In this document: positions 10,837-22,992 of the stretch, piece by piece
Numbering within the stretch: the first letter of the stretch is position 1
Layout of the letters: every line of letters begins with the position of its first letter
Assembly (NCBI GenBank): GCA_900074885.1
Contig: FJUW01000004.1
Location: forward strand, 2,826,578 to 2,890,577
Source: Rhynchosporium graminicola
Taxonomy: Eukaryota > Ascomycota > Leotiomycetes > Helotiales > Ploettnerulaceae
Length of the DNA stretch: 64,000 bases
Direction: 5' to 3'
Program-made: the position numbers and the translations under genes
The notes under the pieces: model-generated
Told to the model about the DNA's origin: nothing
Seen by the model: the letters and a program-made list of their open reading frames with translations, nothing else
Databases searched by the model: none

Positions 10837-13116
10837 TACTGTAGGAAACCTGTATCGATCGGTCACATTTTTAATCGTCGGTTTCCATCTCAATTCCACC
10901 CGGACAATCGGTATATATACGATATCCGAAGAGTCAAAATGTCCGGTTGCCTGAATGCCTGATGCGGGTCGGGGCGAGCTTGCGGCCGTCACCAAAACGT
11001 CAGCTGAATCAAGACCAGCCGTGAGATGACTGCACGTAAACAACATCTCATTCGTCTAAATGTAAATATAAGGAGCAGGCATTTTAATAAGAAGAGGTCA
11101 TATATACTTTTTTCAGGGTTACTATCTGCCACTGTATAATACCCTAATTGTGCTTTATACCTAACACGTCGATCATATATCCCGTAATCGTCAAAGAAGA
11201 AGGTATTTCCGGGTGTTCGAACCTTTCTTTAACGTAATGCTGCCTGGTGCTGCGTGAAAGCAAGGAAGCCTCGTCAATGCAATTCATAAACAAGTGCGCT
11301 ATAGGAGCGTAAGTGAAAGATTCTTCGTATATTCAGGAAACCGGACATTCTTAGTACTCCGCCTATCCGGCTGGACGGAAGAGGGGAACAGAAGATAGTC
11401 GCTGTAGAAGGCTCGATCACTTTGATCGTCGAATGAGAATTTGGTGCTAGAAATCAACCCTTTTCCTATCGCTCCTTGAATACCTCTCCTTGGTAATCTC
11501 TTCAGTAGCTCCTATCATATGAATAACCTCATTTTTATTAGTCAGGCATTCCTATTCTTCCTCTTCTGCTTGCCCAGCATAAAGCAGCCGCCTGTTTGAG
11601 TGCTTAAGCCATGCAAAATAGTATTCCAGAAAATTCGAGGCATTAGAAATTATCGGCCGGAATTCAAACACGAGTTGAGTTGTAATCAATGCTACCAGTA
11701 CGATTCCCTCCTAACTAAAGGTTAAACCTCGAGCTGTGGTATGAGGGCGACAGATTTAACGTTTATACTTGGGAGGAGAGGACTATAATTTTAGAACTCC
11801 GGGCCCTACGTCAATAGCGGGGCGCTCGTGGTTATGAGTACTTGGCGGTCAGGATAAATAAACCCCTGCACTGTTGTGCATATCTGCGGATATCTACGGA
11901 GATATCTACGGTACGAAGGTACTGTAGTACTTTACTAACAGGTACAAGTAATTTCTCCCCCACAATTAGACTGGTGTTAATTGTAGGATTGGATGTTAGT
12001 CCTTGCTGTGGCTGGCGCAAATGGAGACAGGGCAAAGTTTAATATATTCTACCTACCAAGTATAGGGTTACCAAAATCAGCAGCCTGCGATTATGGCCTT
12101 GAACCGGTTTGAAGGAAGGATGAAAGTCGCAATTACTCCTGGGTATACTTCAAGTTCTGTCTATGAAATCCTACCAGCTAGGCTCTTCGACGTCAAACCA
12201 ACTGTAAACAGGTTCTGACTTCTGGAGAACCGAGTATACTGCGCTGACCGTACTTTCAAGATCTAGATCAAACGCTGAAGGTTACTAGCATGTGGTCGTC
12301 AAGGACAATTGTGAACCTCCTCTATACAATCCGGTAACGAACGGGCTCCAAAAGTTTAAACGTGCACCGCTATGGTATGGCACTGGTGGCATCATGCTTT
12401 TGGTGAGCGATGTGATCAATATCATATCATACTCGAGTATTCAATCCGCAGCTTTTCTGCTGGGTCTTTCATCCTTTGCTGGCGTTCTCGTCTCTCGCGT
12501 CTAATCAATCCGAAACTCGCTCTATTCGGTAGATATCTTCTTATGGCAATTCTTTGATAGAATGATATTCCTTCAAAGGTTGAATCACGTGTGGCGTGGG
12601 GAGTGAACATACAGGGATCTGTCCGGGTTCTTCGTTAGCTCAACGAACGACACCGATCCGAGAGCTCCAACGCCACGTTCAAGAGATACTTCAAGACAGA
12701 GGAGTTCACAGCGCGGTGAGTAATACTTCCTCGTTGATGAACCGTGACCTGACACGCGTCTGAATGACGAACATGATCCGATGGAAGATTCCAAGAAATA
12801 AATGTTTGAAGTTTGAACTTCGCCCCTTGCTTGATCAAGGCCGAACATATGCCAGCTCGGCGATCATACAAACTCAAAAGTCTATTGAAGTACAAGGACC
12901 CCGAGTTTAACGGGTTCTTACGTTCGTCATGATGCCAAGAAAGGAGTGAGCAAAGACAATGTTGGAGGTTCGTCTTGGGGGAAGAAATGCAGGTTTGCTG
13001 GCGGGTGTTACTTACTGAAGATGCGTGCTAGAGCTTCTACAGCTTCGGTAGCGAGGTCAAACAACGGCTGACATCCCGTTCCGTATGAAACCCGATACTT
13101 CATTATACACCCTGTC
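10837..13116. other. gene-poor region, no supported gene
   Basis: Short frames exist on both strands (for example at 11832-12042 and 12292-12557) but none shows family motifs or splice-consistent extension. A small set of near-palindromic sequence occurs at about 11885-11925 (GGATATCTACGGAGATATCTACGG). I read this as old, degraded repeat-derived DNA. Confidence 0.35.
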
Positions 13117-13430
13117 GGATGGACGATGAACAGTGATCTCTGTTCCTGGCTCCCGCGCTCCCGCAACCCCTGATCCTGTGTAAGGTTTTCGATTACGACA
13201 AACATCGGCTGTCATCTGGCTCGGCACTTGTTTACAGTCCAGCCCGGTCTACTTCTATTTTGAAAACATTTCAACTTACTATATCGGATAAACAATGGAC
13301 AGTGATCACTGTCCCTAGCTCCCGCGCTCCCGCGACCCTGATCCTGTGTAAGGTTTTCGATTACGACAGACAACGGCTGTCATCTGGCTCGGCACTTGTT
13401 CACAGTTTAGCACGGTCTATTTTTAAATAC
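13117..13430 (+). repeat. two-copy direct repeat, period about 169 bp
   Basis: The block running from about 13117 to 13262 is repeated at about 13286 to 13430. Shared sequence includes AGTGATC, CTCCCGCGCTCCCGC and GATCCTGTGTAAGGTTTTCG, and then the stretch GGCTGTCATCTGGCTCGGCA. The copies differ by scattered substitutions and 1-3 base indels, so the duplication is not recent. No open frame spans both copies. Confidence 0.7.
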
Positions 13431-13921
13431 CTCAATTCAGTATTGACAGCTGGTGGAGTAAGTTCTGATGGCATGGAAGCACTACACCTCGCTTTTGGGC
13501 CCGACCTTCTTACCTCTGCCCGGTCCGACACCTCACGCTCTGCCATATTCGGGCCTCGATCCCATGGCGGAAGTGTTCTTGGCTTCTTCAATTAAGGCTG
13601 ACGTTTGCCTAAACAGGACTTGAGTGCATGCACGTCAGAATATCACAATCTATTATGGTTAATCCCAACACAGTCGGGCAAGAGATATCTCTCTTTTGGA
13701 TCCGCTCATCCGCTGTCCAAAGCGGGTATGTCAATACCAGGACTCGAGTAAGCTGAAGCTATATATACCAGTCGTCTTGCCACTTCACGTTTCTCTTTAC
13801 TCCCATCATCCCTCATCACTTCTCTTTTGCCTGTGCTGTTCTCTCCACTACTGGCCTAAGTCCCGACGAAAACACCTCCTTTGCACACACTTTCAAACCC
13901 ACTCACTTGCTCTTCTCCACA

Positions 13922-15298
13922 ATGATCTATCAATCTCTTCTCCTCACGGCTCTGGCCGCTTCTGTCCTTGCTAGTCCAGTCCCCCAAGGACAAGGAGCTG
14001 GTGCTGATTCATGCCCAGCTGAGGCACTGACCCCGGATACATGGAAGAAGCTCGACATAGATGATTTTCTCATCAAATGGGTTGAGAAGAACTACACTGC
14101 TCGATCGAACGACGCAAACACTATTCAGTCATTAGCATCCACGTTCGGAGCACCTAATTTCTTCTGGTTAGACCAAGATAAATTCTGTACCAGGCTTGAG
14201 GCGTATTAATAACACCTTTATTAAGTGGCCTCGACAGCTTCTGCAACGCCGGGCAACCATGTGTCCCCATCGATTTACCAGGCTGGTTAGTACTCTCCGC
14301 CTTTCAACTTTCTATGACCCGAGACCTGAGATCAAAGTCTTTGGTCCGATTCCGAGACACTGCATCTTTCCCATACTAAAGAATTGATTAGGTACGTAAT
14401 GGTAGCGATCCAGAATTGGAACAGCTACATGAACGGTGTCAACACAGCCGTCTCCTTCGCCTCCTCAATTCTATCCCTCACACTTCCCGGAATCGTATCT
14501 GACTTCCTCCCCAAAACCGTCGACAACGTCACGCCCCTGAAAACAGTATTCGAATTATTCAACACCGTCCTCGGCGTCGTACCAGCAACAGGCGTAGTAG
14601 GCAAAGGTGTCTCGGCCCTAAACGGAGGCTTTCCCTATCTCCTCACCCGTTTCACGCCTCCCCCACCAACCGATAAATTCCTGCAATGGAGCAATGTCGC
14701 CGGTTCCCTCGCAGGAGTCGTAACACAATACCAAGACACAATTTCAAATGCATTCGAAAACATCCTGCACGCCGATCCGCTCGCTCCAGATCATGAAGGC
14801 ATAGCCAGTATCCTGACCGGCGGATCCTTCCTCGGCGTCAGCCGAAACTTCACATCCTCCGACCTGCAAGAAAGCGTCCAGGCCACGTTAACCCGCGCCG
14901 CAATCGGGGCTGCGATCTCTGCGTCCGGAGTCTACGTGTTACATTTCCACAACGCGTCTCCGTGTCGCGACGACGATGTATCTATTTGTCAAATGAACGG
15001 CGGCTCGAATGTAAACCTTGTTCTCAAGCACCCCAACTGGGATGAAGCCGGGGACACTGCAAAGACGCTGGTGGAGAAATACGGCTTTACCAAAGACGAC
15101 TTTTTGACCAGCGTAGCGAGTTGCTGGAATTCCAAGGGCAAGACGAACAACTTCGACGCGTGGGGAGACGACGGACTGCCACTGGATGCGAAAGTGGAGT
15201 GTGTTTTCTACATACCAGTTTGTGATTTGGAGCCGGGTAAACTGTTGCCGGGTGCGAGCGACTATATCGAACACTGTGCGCAGGCTGTTAAGCTGTAG
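13922..15298 (+). CDS. secreted protein, DUF7872-like
   Basis: Exons 13922-14166, 14226-14285 and 14392-15298 splice in frame to 403 codons plus stop. The introns are 59 bp (GTTAGA..AAG) and 106 bp (GTTAGT..TAG). The protein starts with a clear signal peptide (MIYQSLLLTALAASVLAS, cleavage around residue 18), followed by CPAEALTPDTWKKLDIDDF and the Cys-containing junction FFCGLDSFCNAGQPC, which only appears after splicing and supports the exon choice. Several N-glycosylation sites (NYT, NVT, NFT, NAS) and a Cys-rich C-terminal part fit an extracellular protein. It resembles a fungal secreted family I recall as DUF7872, alone or behind chitinase-like modules; the name is from memory and no function is known to me. 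An upstream TTG in frame at 13907 is not a likely start. Confidence 0.8.
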
Positions 15299-17173
15299 AT
15301 GGTTTGGAGGTCACTGAATTGCAGGGAGCCACTGTACCGGGTTTTCTTTTTGGTAGATTTGACACGTTCTTTATATACATGCAGGAATGATAAGGAGGAG
15401 ATAGATGATTGCTATAGGGATGATTTATGCGAAGAATGACAGCGAAATTTTGGAGAAGTCTTCTTTTCTTTATGATATTTTCTGTTTTGCGGGATATTGA
15501 GACCGAATGAGAGGAAATACAAGAGAAGAAAAGATAAATCAGAGCGAGTGCTTCGTCCTCTGTTCGGCCACATCTGTGCTTGTGGTGCAATCACATCATA
15601 TGATATGAGGATTCCACTATTCTTCCCCGTACTTAACAGCTCTGCGTCTTTCATGGCGCGTTTCCTTTCTTCAGGTATTCTAAGAGTTGTGTCTGTTCAA
15701 CCTGGTTAACGATAATGAAGCGTCTTTCATCTGGTATTGAATCACGATGTTTTTCGATACACGAAAGATTCGCGTTCCTATTCTCGTTCTAAATCATATT
15801 GTTTCTGCAACTTTCTTGCGAGGACAAAGAACTTGTAGGGTTGGTTGGATTGGGATTTGGTAGGGAGGGGTTCACCACATGAAGAATGTGACGGAGATCT
15901 CTCTGGAGTGTATGATCTCACTTTGCACTGGTTGATAGTGATAGGTGTATGGAAGCTTCATTGTCTTCGTTCACTGCGCGCACTGCCTAGAGACAGTCTT
16001 CACTTATACTGCGAAGACCATGTTTGATAACACACGAGTAGCGAGCTTCTTGGGGCTTCACTCGAAAGATTCCTCACCTCGAGTTGTCAAGGATCTTGGA
16101 ATTTGGCTGGCTGAGGCGTCGCACTTGAGATTATCAAACGGAGATTCTCCTCTTTACTCTTCCCTTTGGTTTATGGCTTGAGTCTCGAGTTTAAAGGTCG
16201 TCTTTCTCGAAGAAGGAGAAAAAAGATGGAAGAAATTGTCTAGGGTAGGGCAGTATTAAAGCAGATATCTGAACCCTAGATGAGTTCCAAAGATGAGGAA
16301 TATGATACTTCTACTTCGCTCTGCAAGCTTCACCTTTCGAGGTGAGGGATCTTGACTTAGACTTGGTCGACCCTAGTTAGGCTAAAACGATGAAAAGCAC
16401 AGAACGAAGATGCTTCTGCTCTACTCTATAAGCTTCACCTATTCGAGGTGAAGGAGCTTGACTTAGACTTGACTTAGTTAAATAGATGGATAGTAAGATG
16501 ATCACCTTCGAATCAAGCCGGGACGTAGCCAGATAGCTTGAGAAAAGTGGACTTGGGAAGAAGAGACGCGTCTCATGAAATATATATACTAATTTCTCTC
16601 TATTAGATAACTTGGACAAGTTTATATAGAACTATTGTACTTAGATATTCCAGAGCTTTACCCAGTCTTGCTGTATCAAACTCGAACTCGAACTCGTACT
16701 CGTACTCGTCCTTTCAGCAGGCCTCTCACTCCTCTCTGCAGAATCAATAAACCCTTCCTCGAATTTCACTCTTCTTCCCGCTCTAAAAGCAAAGAATCCA
16801 GACCTGATCGCGTATTCACAACTCTATCGCAGCAGTCAATCGTCTTCTTCTGGCCTGATTTCGAATGGGGAAGCAGCACTCAGCAACTAGCGCGATTCTC
16901 GAATAGCTACATAAACCCCCCTCCCCTCCCCCTCTACAATCTTTTGTCTTTCCTTCTTCAACAACGTCTTACTTTCTCACACCCCCCTTTTACCCTTCTT
17001 TGATTCTACTACTTATCTCTTCGTTGTTCATCATCATACTCGGTTCATACTTACGCGTTAACTACCTTCTTCTTGATTATTTTTTCACGATCTTGTTCAC
17101 GAGTTCGAGATCAACTCCCGCCTTCCTTTGACTGACTCCTTTCTTCACATCATAAGCTTACAACACCTTCAAT
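15299..17173. other. intergenic region with short palindromic repeats
   Basis: No gene is supported. Two related units, described separately, lie at about 16325-16366 and 16430-16475. The 200 bases before 17174 are pyrimidine-rich and T-rich and probably include the promoter and leader of the following dioxygenase gene. The stretch 16680-16710 is a short ACTCG(A/T) tandem repeat. Confidence 0.4.
16329..16452. repeat. pair of direct repeats each holding a short palindrome
   Basis: Two copies of a unit reading AAGCTTCACCT..CGAGGTGA..GG(A)..CTTGACTTAGACTTG start near 16325 and 16430. The first contains TCACCT-TTCG-AGGTGA (16330-16345) and the second TTCACCT-ATTCG-AGGTGAA (16434-16452). Both can form a small hairpin, with loops of 4 and 5 bases, and both stem arms are kept although the loop has changed. 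Confidence 0.6.
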
Positions 17174-19766
17174 ATGAAGGTCATCCTCAAGACTCGACGC
17201 GGCGCGTCCAAGGCTTTGACTCCTCCAACCTCTCCTCCTCTCGGTGAGGGTTCTGTTCTCAAGCTCCCAGTGTCTCAAACTACTGGACTCGAGATTGAAA
17301 AGGTACGTGCAGAGTCCTCTGCAGTTTTCGTGACTTTGAACATCCAATATTTGCTGCTCACTTTCGAATATGACTTTTTGGAGTACTGACTTTGGAATTT
17401 TAGATTGAGTCCAAGGGCTCACAACCATCCACCACCCCTCCATCTAAGTTGGAAACTCCTATCACTCCACCTCCTGAGCCCAAGGCGAAATCCCGCAAGA
17501 GAGCAGCACCTTCTACATCCAAGAAGCAGCCCAAGGCGAAGAAGGTCAAAGTCCAGAAGGCAGGATCTGATGACGAGAATTCTGATGCTGAAGATGGTGA
17601 TGGGCAGGATGCTCAGAGAGCCATCCACTTGCGTCCCAATCTAACTGCAGACAAGCCTGAAGCTTTCTCTCAGCCACTTGTCTTTGCGCACACCCGTGGA
17701 GGTCTCTGTGATACTGTTCACCAATTCAAGGCTAACAGTGCTGGTACTTACCAGAACAAGATTGCTGGCAAAAGTCGGTACTTGGGAATCTTGTGTGATG
17801 GAGGAGTTGCCACGCGTGATCACTTTGATGATCAAGTTGTCATCTGCACTGTGTAAGTACTCTTTCAAATTCATCCGTGCCTCGCTAATTTCTGAAAAGT
17901 GGTGGAGGAAGAATCAAGAATGCAGAAGGCCAGATGGTTTTGAAGGCAGACCACAAGCCAACCCATCAGCTTGCCCTGTCCGCCTTGGAATCGAAGATGC
18001 AGAACCAGCCTGTCGTTGTATGCATTGGTAAGTAAATCCGCTTTTTTCCCTCCCAATGACATGTCACTAACATTGAACTTCAGGCCAGAGCAATACCATG
18101 TTCCCAGTGAAGCTTGACGCGTACTACAATGTGCTGGGATACTTCCACATCACCGATGTGTGGTACGATCGCTATGAGAAATCATGCTGGGTCATCCGCC
18201 TTGAGGCAGTTGATCTTCTGACGCGTCCAGCATGGTCTGTCAAGGCCCTGCCATTTGTCCCTTCCACGCCTTCTGCTACACGTGCTCCGGTTTTGACTTG
18301 CAGCTCCTGCAGCAGAGACACGAAGGAGATTTACACTGTTGGATGGTTCTGCATGACCCCAAAATGCGACGAATACTACCAAATCGGCGGAGAGCTGGTA
18401 CCTCTTGAGGGTCTCCAGTACACCCAGATCTTTCTTGGAGAGCGAACTCAGTTCATGGGTCAAGTTCCGACTGAGACTGCCCCGGTCTTTCCCACTGATC
18501 TCCTCTCGGGCGAAGCCACAGTACAATTGAATGCTGAGATCAAGCAAGGATTTCTCTGCCCTGTTTGTGGCTGCTGCTGCCGTCGTCTTCGCTGGAATCA
18601 TTTCTCTTGCGAAACTCCAAGCTGTCTCACCGTGTACAAAGTCCCTCGCAAGGTTCTGACTGTACCAGAAGTGCTCCAACAGAAGTTGAAACCTTCCGAG
18701 ATGGAGAGTCATACTGGTGGCGGAGTTACCAGCAGTACGATGCCCATGGGTGGCTATATGGTTGATATGTACGCGTTTCCAGATGCCAACGGAAACCAAC
18801 AAGACTGTTACGTTTACCATTTCCGATCGAATGAGATCATCAACAGCCAGCCAAATGGATCGGATGATCTCTTCGCTTCTCTTCAGCAAGAGGACTTGGA
18901 TTTGAAGAGACAGCCAGTCAAGACTGGAGGTCGTAAGTCATTGTGAACTTCTTTGTTGTATGAATATAACATGCTAAAATACCACAGATGTCGTCGAGAT
19001 GGTTACGAATAATTTCACGAAGAATTTCGTAGGTTCCCCCGTTCCTGCTTAGGCATACTTCCGCTGACTCGAGGTCAGGGATCAACTTACAAGTGGTTCG
19101 TTCCGCAAGACTCCGACAGCTTTGAGGCTTCTCCCGATGTTGTACTCAGAGTGTTGATGCGCAACACTTGGGCTGCCAACTCCGTCATGGAACATTTGGA
19201 GATTGACTACATGCCACCAAATGAGCTTCTCCTTGTTGGTTACCAGAAGAAGAACCAGATGAAGGTATGGCGTTTTCTCCTGAGTTGGAAGACCCTGCTA
19301 ACCCTCATAGTTCCACGACGATGGTGAGTCTACTCTCGGTCCAACTGTCACTAGTCTGTCACTGGGTGGTGGTGCTGTGATGAAGTGGAGACGCAAGAAG
19401 GTCGGTGCTCAGAAGGCCTCGCTTCCTATCCTCCAGATTTATCTCCAACATGGAGATTTCATGGTAATGAGCGGAGTTGAGTTCCAGAGACAATTCGAGG
19501 TAAATCATTCTGGTTCGCACATCCAAACACTTCACTAACATATCATGCAGCACGCAGTTATCCCAGATGGTGATCTACGCTTCGCTATCACCACTCGCAC
19601 AATCCTGTGTGAGAGAATTTCTGATCCCAAGGAGCGAGCTCACGCTATCAAGAGTGGTATTATCCCAGCTCGGGCCTCTGAATTTGAGTACGATGGCGAC
19701 ATGGACCTAAGCCGAGAATCATCTGGCTCCGAACACTCCTCTGATCAGGAACCTTCCGAATTATGA
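17174..19766 (+). CDS. AlkB-like 2OG-Fe(II) dioxygenase with tandem zinc-ribbon-like motifs
   Basis: Exons 17174-17302, 17404-17852, 17900-18027, 18084-18932, 18988-19028, 19079-19264, 19311-19499 and 19551-19766 give 728 codons plus stop; all introns are GT-AG, 46-101 bp. The C-terminal part has the AlkB-type iron and 2-oxoglutarate site: HxD at about His596/Asp598 (FHDDGE, just after the sixth intron), the distal His658 (FEHAVIP) and RFAITTR (Arg667 to Arg673), the RxxxxxR signature. The N-terminus is Lys/Pro-rich with an acidic segment, likely nuclear. Two Cys sets with the same spacing C-x2-C-x13-C-x4-C lie at residues 308-330 and 394-416. AlkB enzymes oxidatively demethylate nucleic acid bases or proteins; the substrate here is unknown. 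The acidic, Ser-rich C-tail is unusual. Confidence 0.88.
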
Positions 19767-20344
19767 AGCCCGGTTGACGCATCGGTCAAGGCTAGGAGAA
19801 CGACATCACAGACTGGACCTAACCTACGCGTTCTTGTTTCTTTTTTTGCTCTCAAATATCCCAAATTTACGATGGCATCTATTTGCACATTTTTGTACTA
19901 GCTATTAACGCCATTCTCAAGGGAAAGGCACATTTGGGATGGATATGGAATATGATGGAAAATGGTGATGGATATTATTTTGCATTGGCACATCATCGAT
20001 ATGGTATCGAGAATTTGAAAGGAGGAGAGGTCCTCTACACCACCCACATGAACAGCATTATCTAGCTTCGAGAACACGAGATTGCAAATTCAAAATGTTC
20101 GAAAATCCTCTTCTCCCGTGTATCGTGACTACACTGACTTGACAATTCAACCTCTTCAATCTCGATGATTGAGCTGCAAAGCACAGGAAGTGAAGGAGCG
20201 TTTTCTCAAACTGGACTGTACTGAATGTTATCTTCAGCTGAAGCTAGGTGATTAAGAATAGCCTCAATATGATACATGCTATGCAGACTATGATACCATC
20301 ACGGTATACCTTACTTCGCTCTCAAATAGGACCCATCATCCCAT
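19767..20344. other. intergenic spacer, no gene seen
   Basis: This is probably the 3' region of the dioxygenase gene and the 3' flank of the decayed bHLH gene on the other strand. Only chance open frames are seen. Confidence 0.4.
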
Positions 20345-21600
20345 TCAGAAGATGCTGTTGTATCGAAGGCATGTGCTGGTCCAATTGATCCCGATCCTTC
20401 TGCTCGAGATAAGAACTAAGTTCTCGAAAACATCGACGCGAGGGTTTAAGCTGCGGTTCTCTTTGGAGAGGAAGCGGTTGTGTTCTGAGAGGCAATTGAT
20501 GACCGTGATGCAGTAAAGGGGTTTTTGGAGGAGGACGTTGTCTTGCTGGAGACGGGGGAAGGAGAGGAAGTCAATCTGGGGTTCAAGGATGAGATGAGAT
20601 GGGATGAGATACAGATGAGCTTTCACACAAGCAAGTCATCTAGCAATGCAGCGATCCTGTTGTTGATATTCGCACGGTAGCGCTTTTCGATCTTGATATG
20701 TGCTGATTTCCTGATCGTTTGAGGATGGCCATGCAGTGTTGGCTCTGAGATAAATTTGTTCAAATCCTCTTCGTGGTCTGGTCGCTCGTCTTGTATTTTT
20801 CGAGGATTTGGATTCCTGGGTCCGGCTTGAGATTTGGAGTTCGAGTTCCTTTTCCGTGTTCCAGATGAGGTTGAAGACCATGCGGTGGATGGAGATGTTG
20901 GGTTTCATGCTCCTGAAATAGATTTCTTTCAAGGACGCATGGCTAGACTTTTCAGAATTTGCTCTTCTCCCCGTGGGAGTCTCGTTCCGCTACAACGTTG
21001 CTTGGTCTCTCTCACGCCCATACTTGACCGTCCAAGAAAGTGGTGTTAAATACAGATCGTCATGACTGTCACTTTCTGAAAGAGCAGGCGAGAATGATCC
21101 TATACTCGCGAAATGGAAAAGCTGTTCTTCGCTCACGCGAACGGAACCGAAGATTGCTGAGTCGTTTGATAAGTCGATTTCTGAGCGTATGGAGGTGTAG
21201 GTGATGGCCTTTTGGACTTGAGCTCGGGATAGGAGTGAGTATGTTGAGGGAGATGAGAGTGATGATCTGGGTTTCAGGGGAATGTTTGGGAAGAGTTCTT
21301 TGGAGATTGGCGACAGCAAGGCGTCTGAGGGGTCGTCCCTCTCGAGATGAGGAGTTATTGATTGCTTGTCAAAAGATGGTATGCCTGGACAAGAGGATAA
21401 TACACGTCTCAAGCGAATTTTGAAACTTTAGGAAAAATGGAAGAGAGTATGGGCTTCCCCATCATGAACCAGGCTATCCAGTCGTCGAAAGAGCCGAAGT
21501 TGTATGTGGGTCTAGACTTAATATTCGGACTTAAGACAGAGTCAGCTTGCTGATGGATTTCATTTCGGACGAACCTCGGAGCACTAAAGTTGATAGCCAT
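20345..21600 (-). pseudogene. decayed SREBP-type bHLH transcription factor gene
   Basis: Reading the minus strand, bases about 20730-20640 encode KSAHIKIEKRYRANINNRI, a basic-helix region with the Tyr typical of SREBP-type bHLH proteins (IEKRYR). After a possible intron ending CTCCAG, a second-helix/zipper-like segment follows (HNRFLSKENRSLN..RVDVFENLV), ending at 20345. Further upstream are pieces of a plausible N-terminus (TYNFGSFDDWI near 21500; LSSCPGIPSFD near 21390; SPSTAWSSTSSGTRKR near 20890). These pieces lie in different frames. A TGA sits just before the last one, and I find no GT-AG introns that join them all. I therefore call a pseudogene with several frameshifts. An unrecognised exon structure or sequencing errors are the alternatives. 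Confidence 0.65.
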
Positions 21601-21974
21601 TTGGATGAAGGCGTCGAGCGTACAAAGGTATTCCGAATGGATTTTAGAATTCCGAAAGCTCGGAGCAAATATCAAATCCTGTTTTCGCCTGGGAACAAAC
21701 TCGCGGCTGATGTAATTTATCTGGTACGCTTCAACTTTCCGGTGATTTACTAGACTTCAAATCGATTTATTGTAGCAGTTGAGTAAATTGTGTATAGTTG
21801 AATGGAACCTGTGAGAAGAAACGATTTAATAATGTGTCTTGAACTCTATAGAACGTGTCTTCAAGACGAGCGGAATTGTCAAGAAGTCTAGTATTGCTGT
21901 CTATCAATTTGCAAGAAATATGAGCCTCTGATCACTGCTGTTACTTAATACATGCAGTGGAAACTTGCTGTGCT
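21601..21974. other. spacer, no gene seen
   Basis: No coding signal or recognisable repeat. In particular, no remnant of the protease domain missing from the neighbouring gene can be read downstream of its stop codon. Confidence 0.4.
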
Positions 21975-22992
21975 CTAATTCAATAGCTTAGGATCGAGGT
22001 AGATACCTTGCTGTATCCAACCAGGACCGATCTCAACAGTAACTTTCGTATCTTCCTCGTCCAATACCCCCTCAATCGCCTTACACATCTCTTCTTCGAT
22101 CGCAGCCCAATTTTTTCGCGCCCGCGGCTTAACTCCTATCATCACAGTTGGCATTCCATCGACAGGATGAACTAGAGCCACACGAACGCGTAGGTTCCAG
22201 CTCACGGACGAGATGTTCTCTTTGCCACAGAGGAGCTCCGCTTTATCCATCACTATATCTTGCGTTTTCTCCAACGCGAGGGTTCCTCGTTCTCCGTTTG
22301 CACAGAGCCGTCTCATTCCAGTTCTGTCGCAATAAAACTTGAGAGGATTCCGGAGCTCGACTCGAATCGGACAAGCTTTATTCTCGAACACAAAGCGAGA
22401 GTCTGAGCCTGACTCATAATCTGAGTATACGCTTGGCCCTCCTGGTATGATTTGAGGAGTGTATGCTCGGTAGGCTTCGTCGATCATCGTCTGTATTTCG
22501 TCCGCCGCATCGCACCATTTCGACACACCATCATCAAGACTCATGAGAAGCAGAGTATCCGTGTAATCATTATGATCTCTGCGCGATAGACTCTGCAATT
22601 CTTCACCTTGAAAAGTGATTCCGTGCCGAGACAGGACTTTTTCGTAATCTAGTCGGATGAGATCGATGACTGTCTTTGTGTTTGAGGATACAGGCTTGTC
22701 TGTGTCGTAGGGCCAAGGACATGCGTAGTCAAGACCAGCGACGACTCGGTAGGGATCTTTGGAGGCGTGGCGGAACCAGACTGTGGATATTCCTGTCTCT
22801 GTAGCGAGTATTTTTATTAGCAAGAAGGAGGCGTGGAACAGGATATGGAAACATACCTGCATCATATTCATCTGATGATTTCCTGTTCTCTCGAACCTTT
22901 CTTCTGATTACAACCATCTTGATTCTTTTACCATATCTACATGTTCTCATAATTAGGAGGGAATTGGCAACAACGCTGCCAGGAAGCAACAT
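21975..22992 (-). CDS. protease-family paralogue 1, N-terminal domain only
   Basis: Two exons (22992-22857 and 22798-21975) joined by a 58 bp GT-AG intron give 319 codons plus stop. The protein shares with its two neighbours the segment KDPYRVVAG..PWPYD, the block YTDTLLLMSLDD..W..AADEIQ, the motif IRVELRNPLKFY and the stretch PTVMIGVKPR..W..IEE. It stops at the linker before the trypsin-like domain (GPGWIQQGIYLDPKLLN), so it consists only of the unassigned N-terminal domain. The start at 22992 gives a longer, basic N-terminus than in the paralogues; an internal Met at 22917 (MVVIRRK) is an alternative. No signal peptide is obvious. The function is unknown. Confidence 0.7.

Noticed and set aside
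18182..18889. 235-residue minus-strand frame in the dioxygenase gene
   Set aside because: It is antisense to the zinc-motif exon and has no recognisable content.
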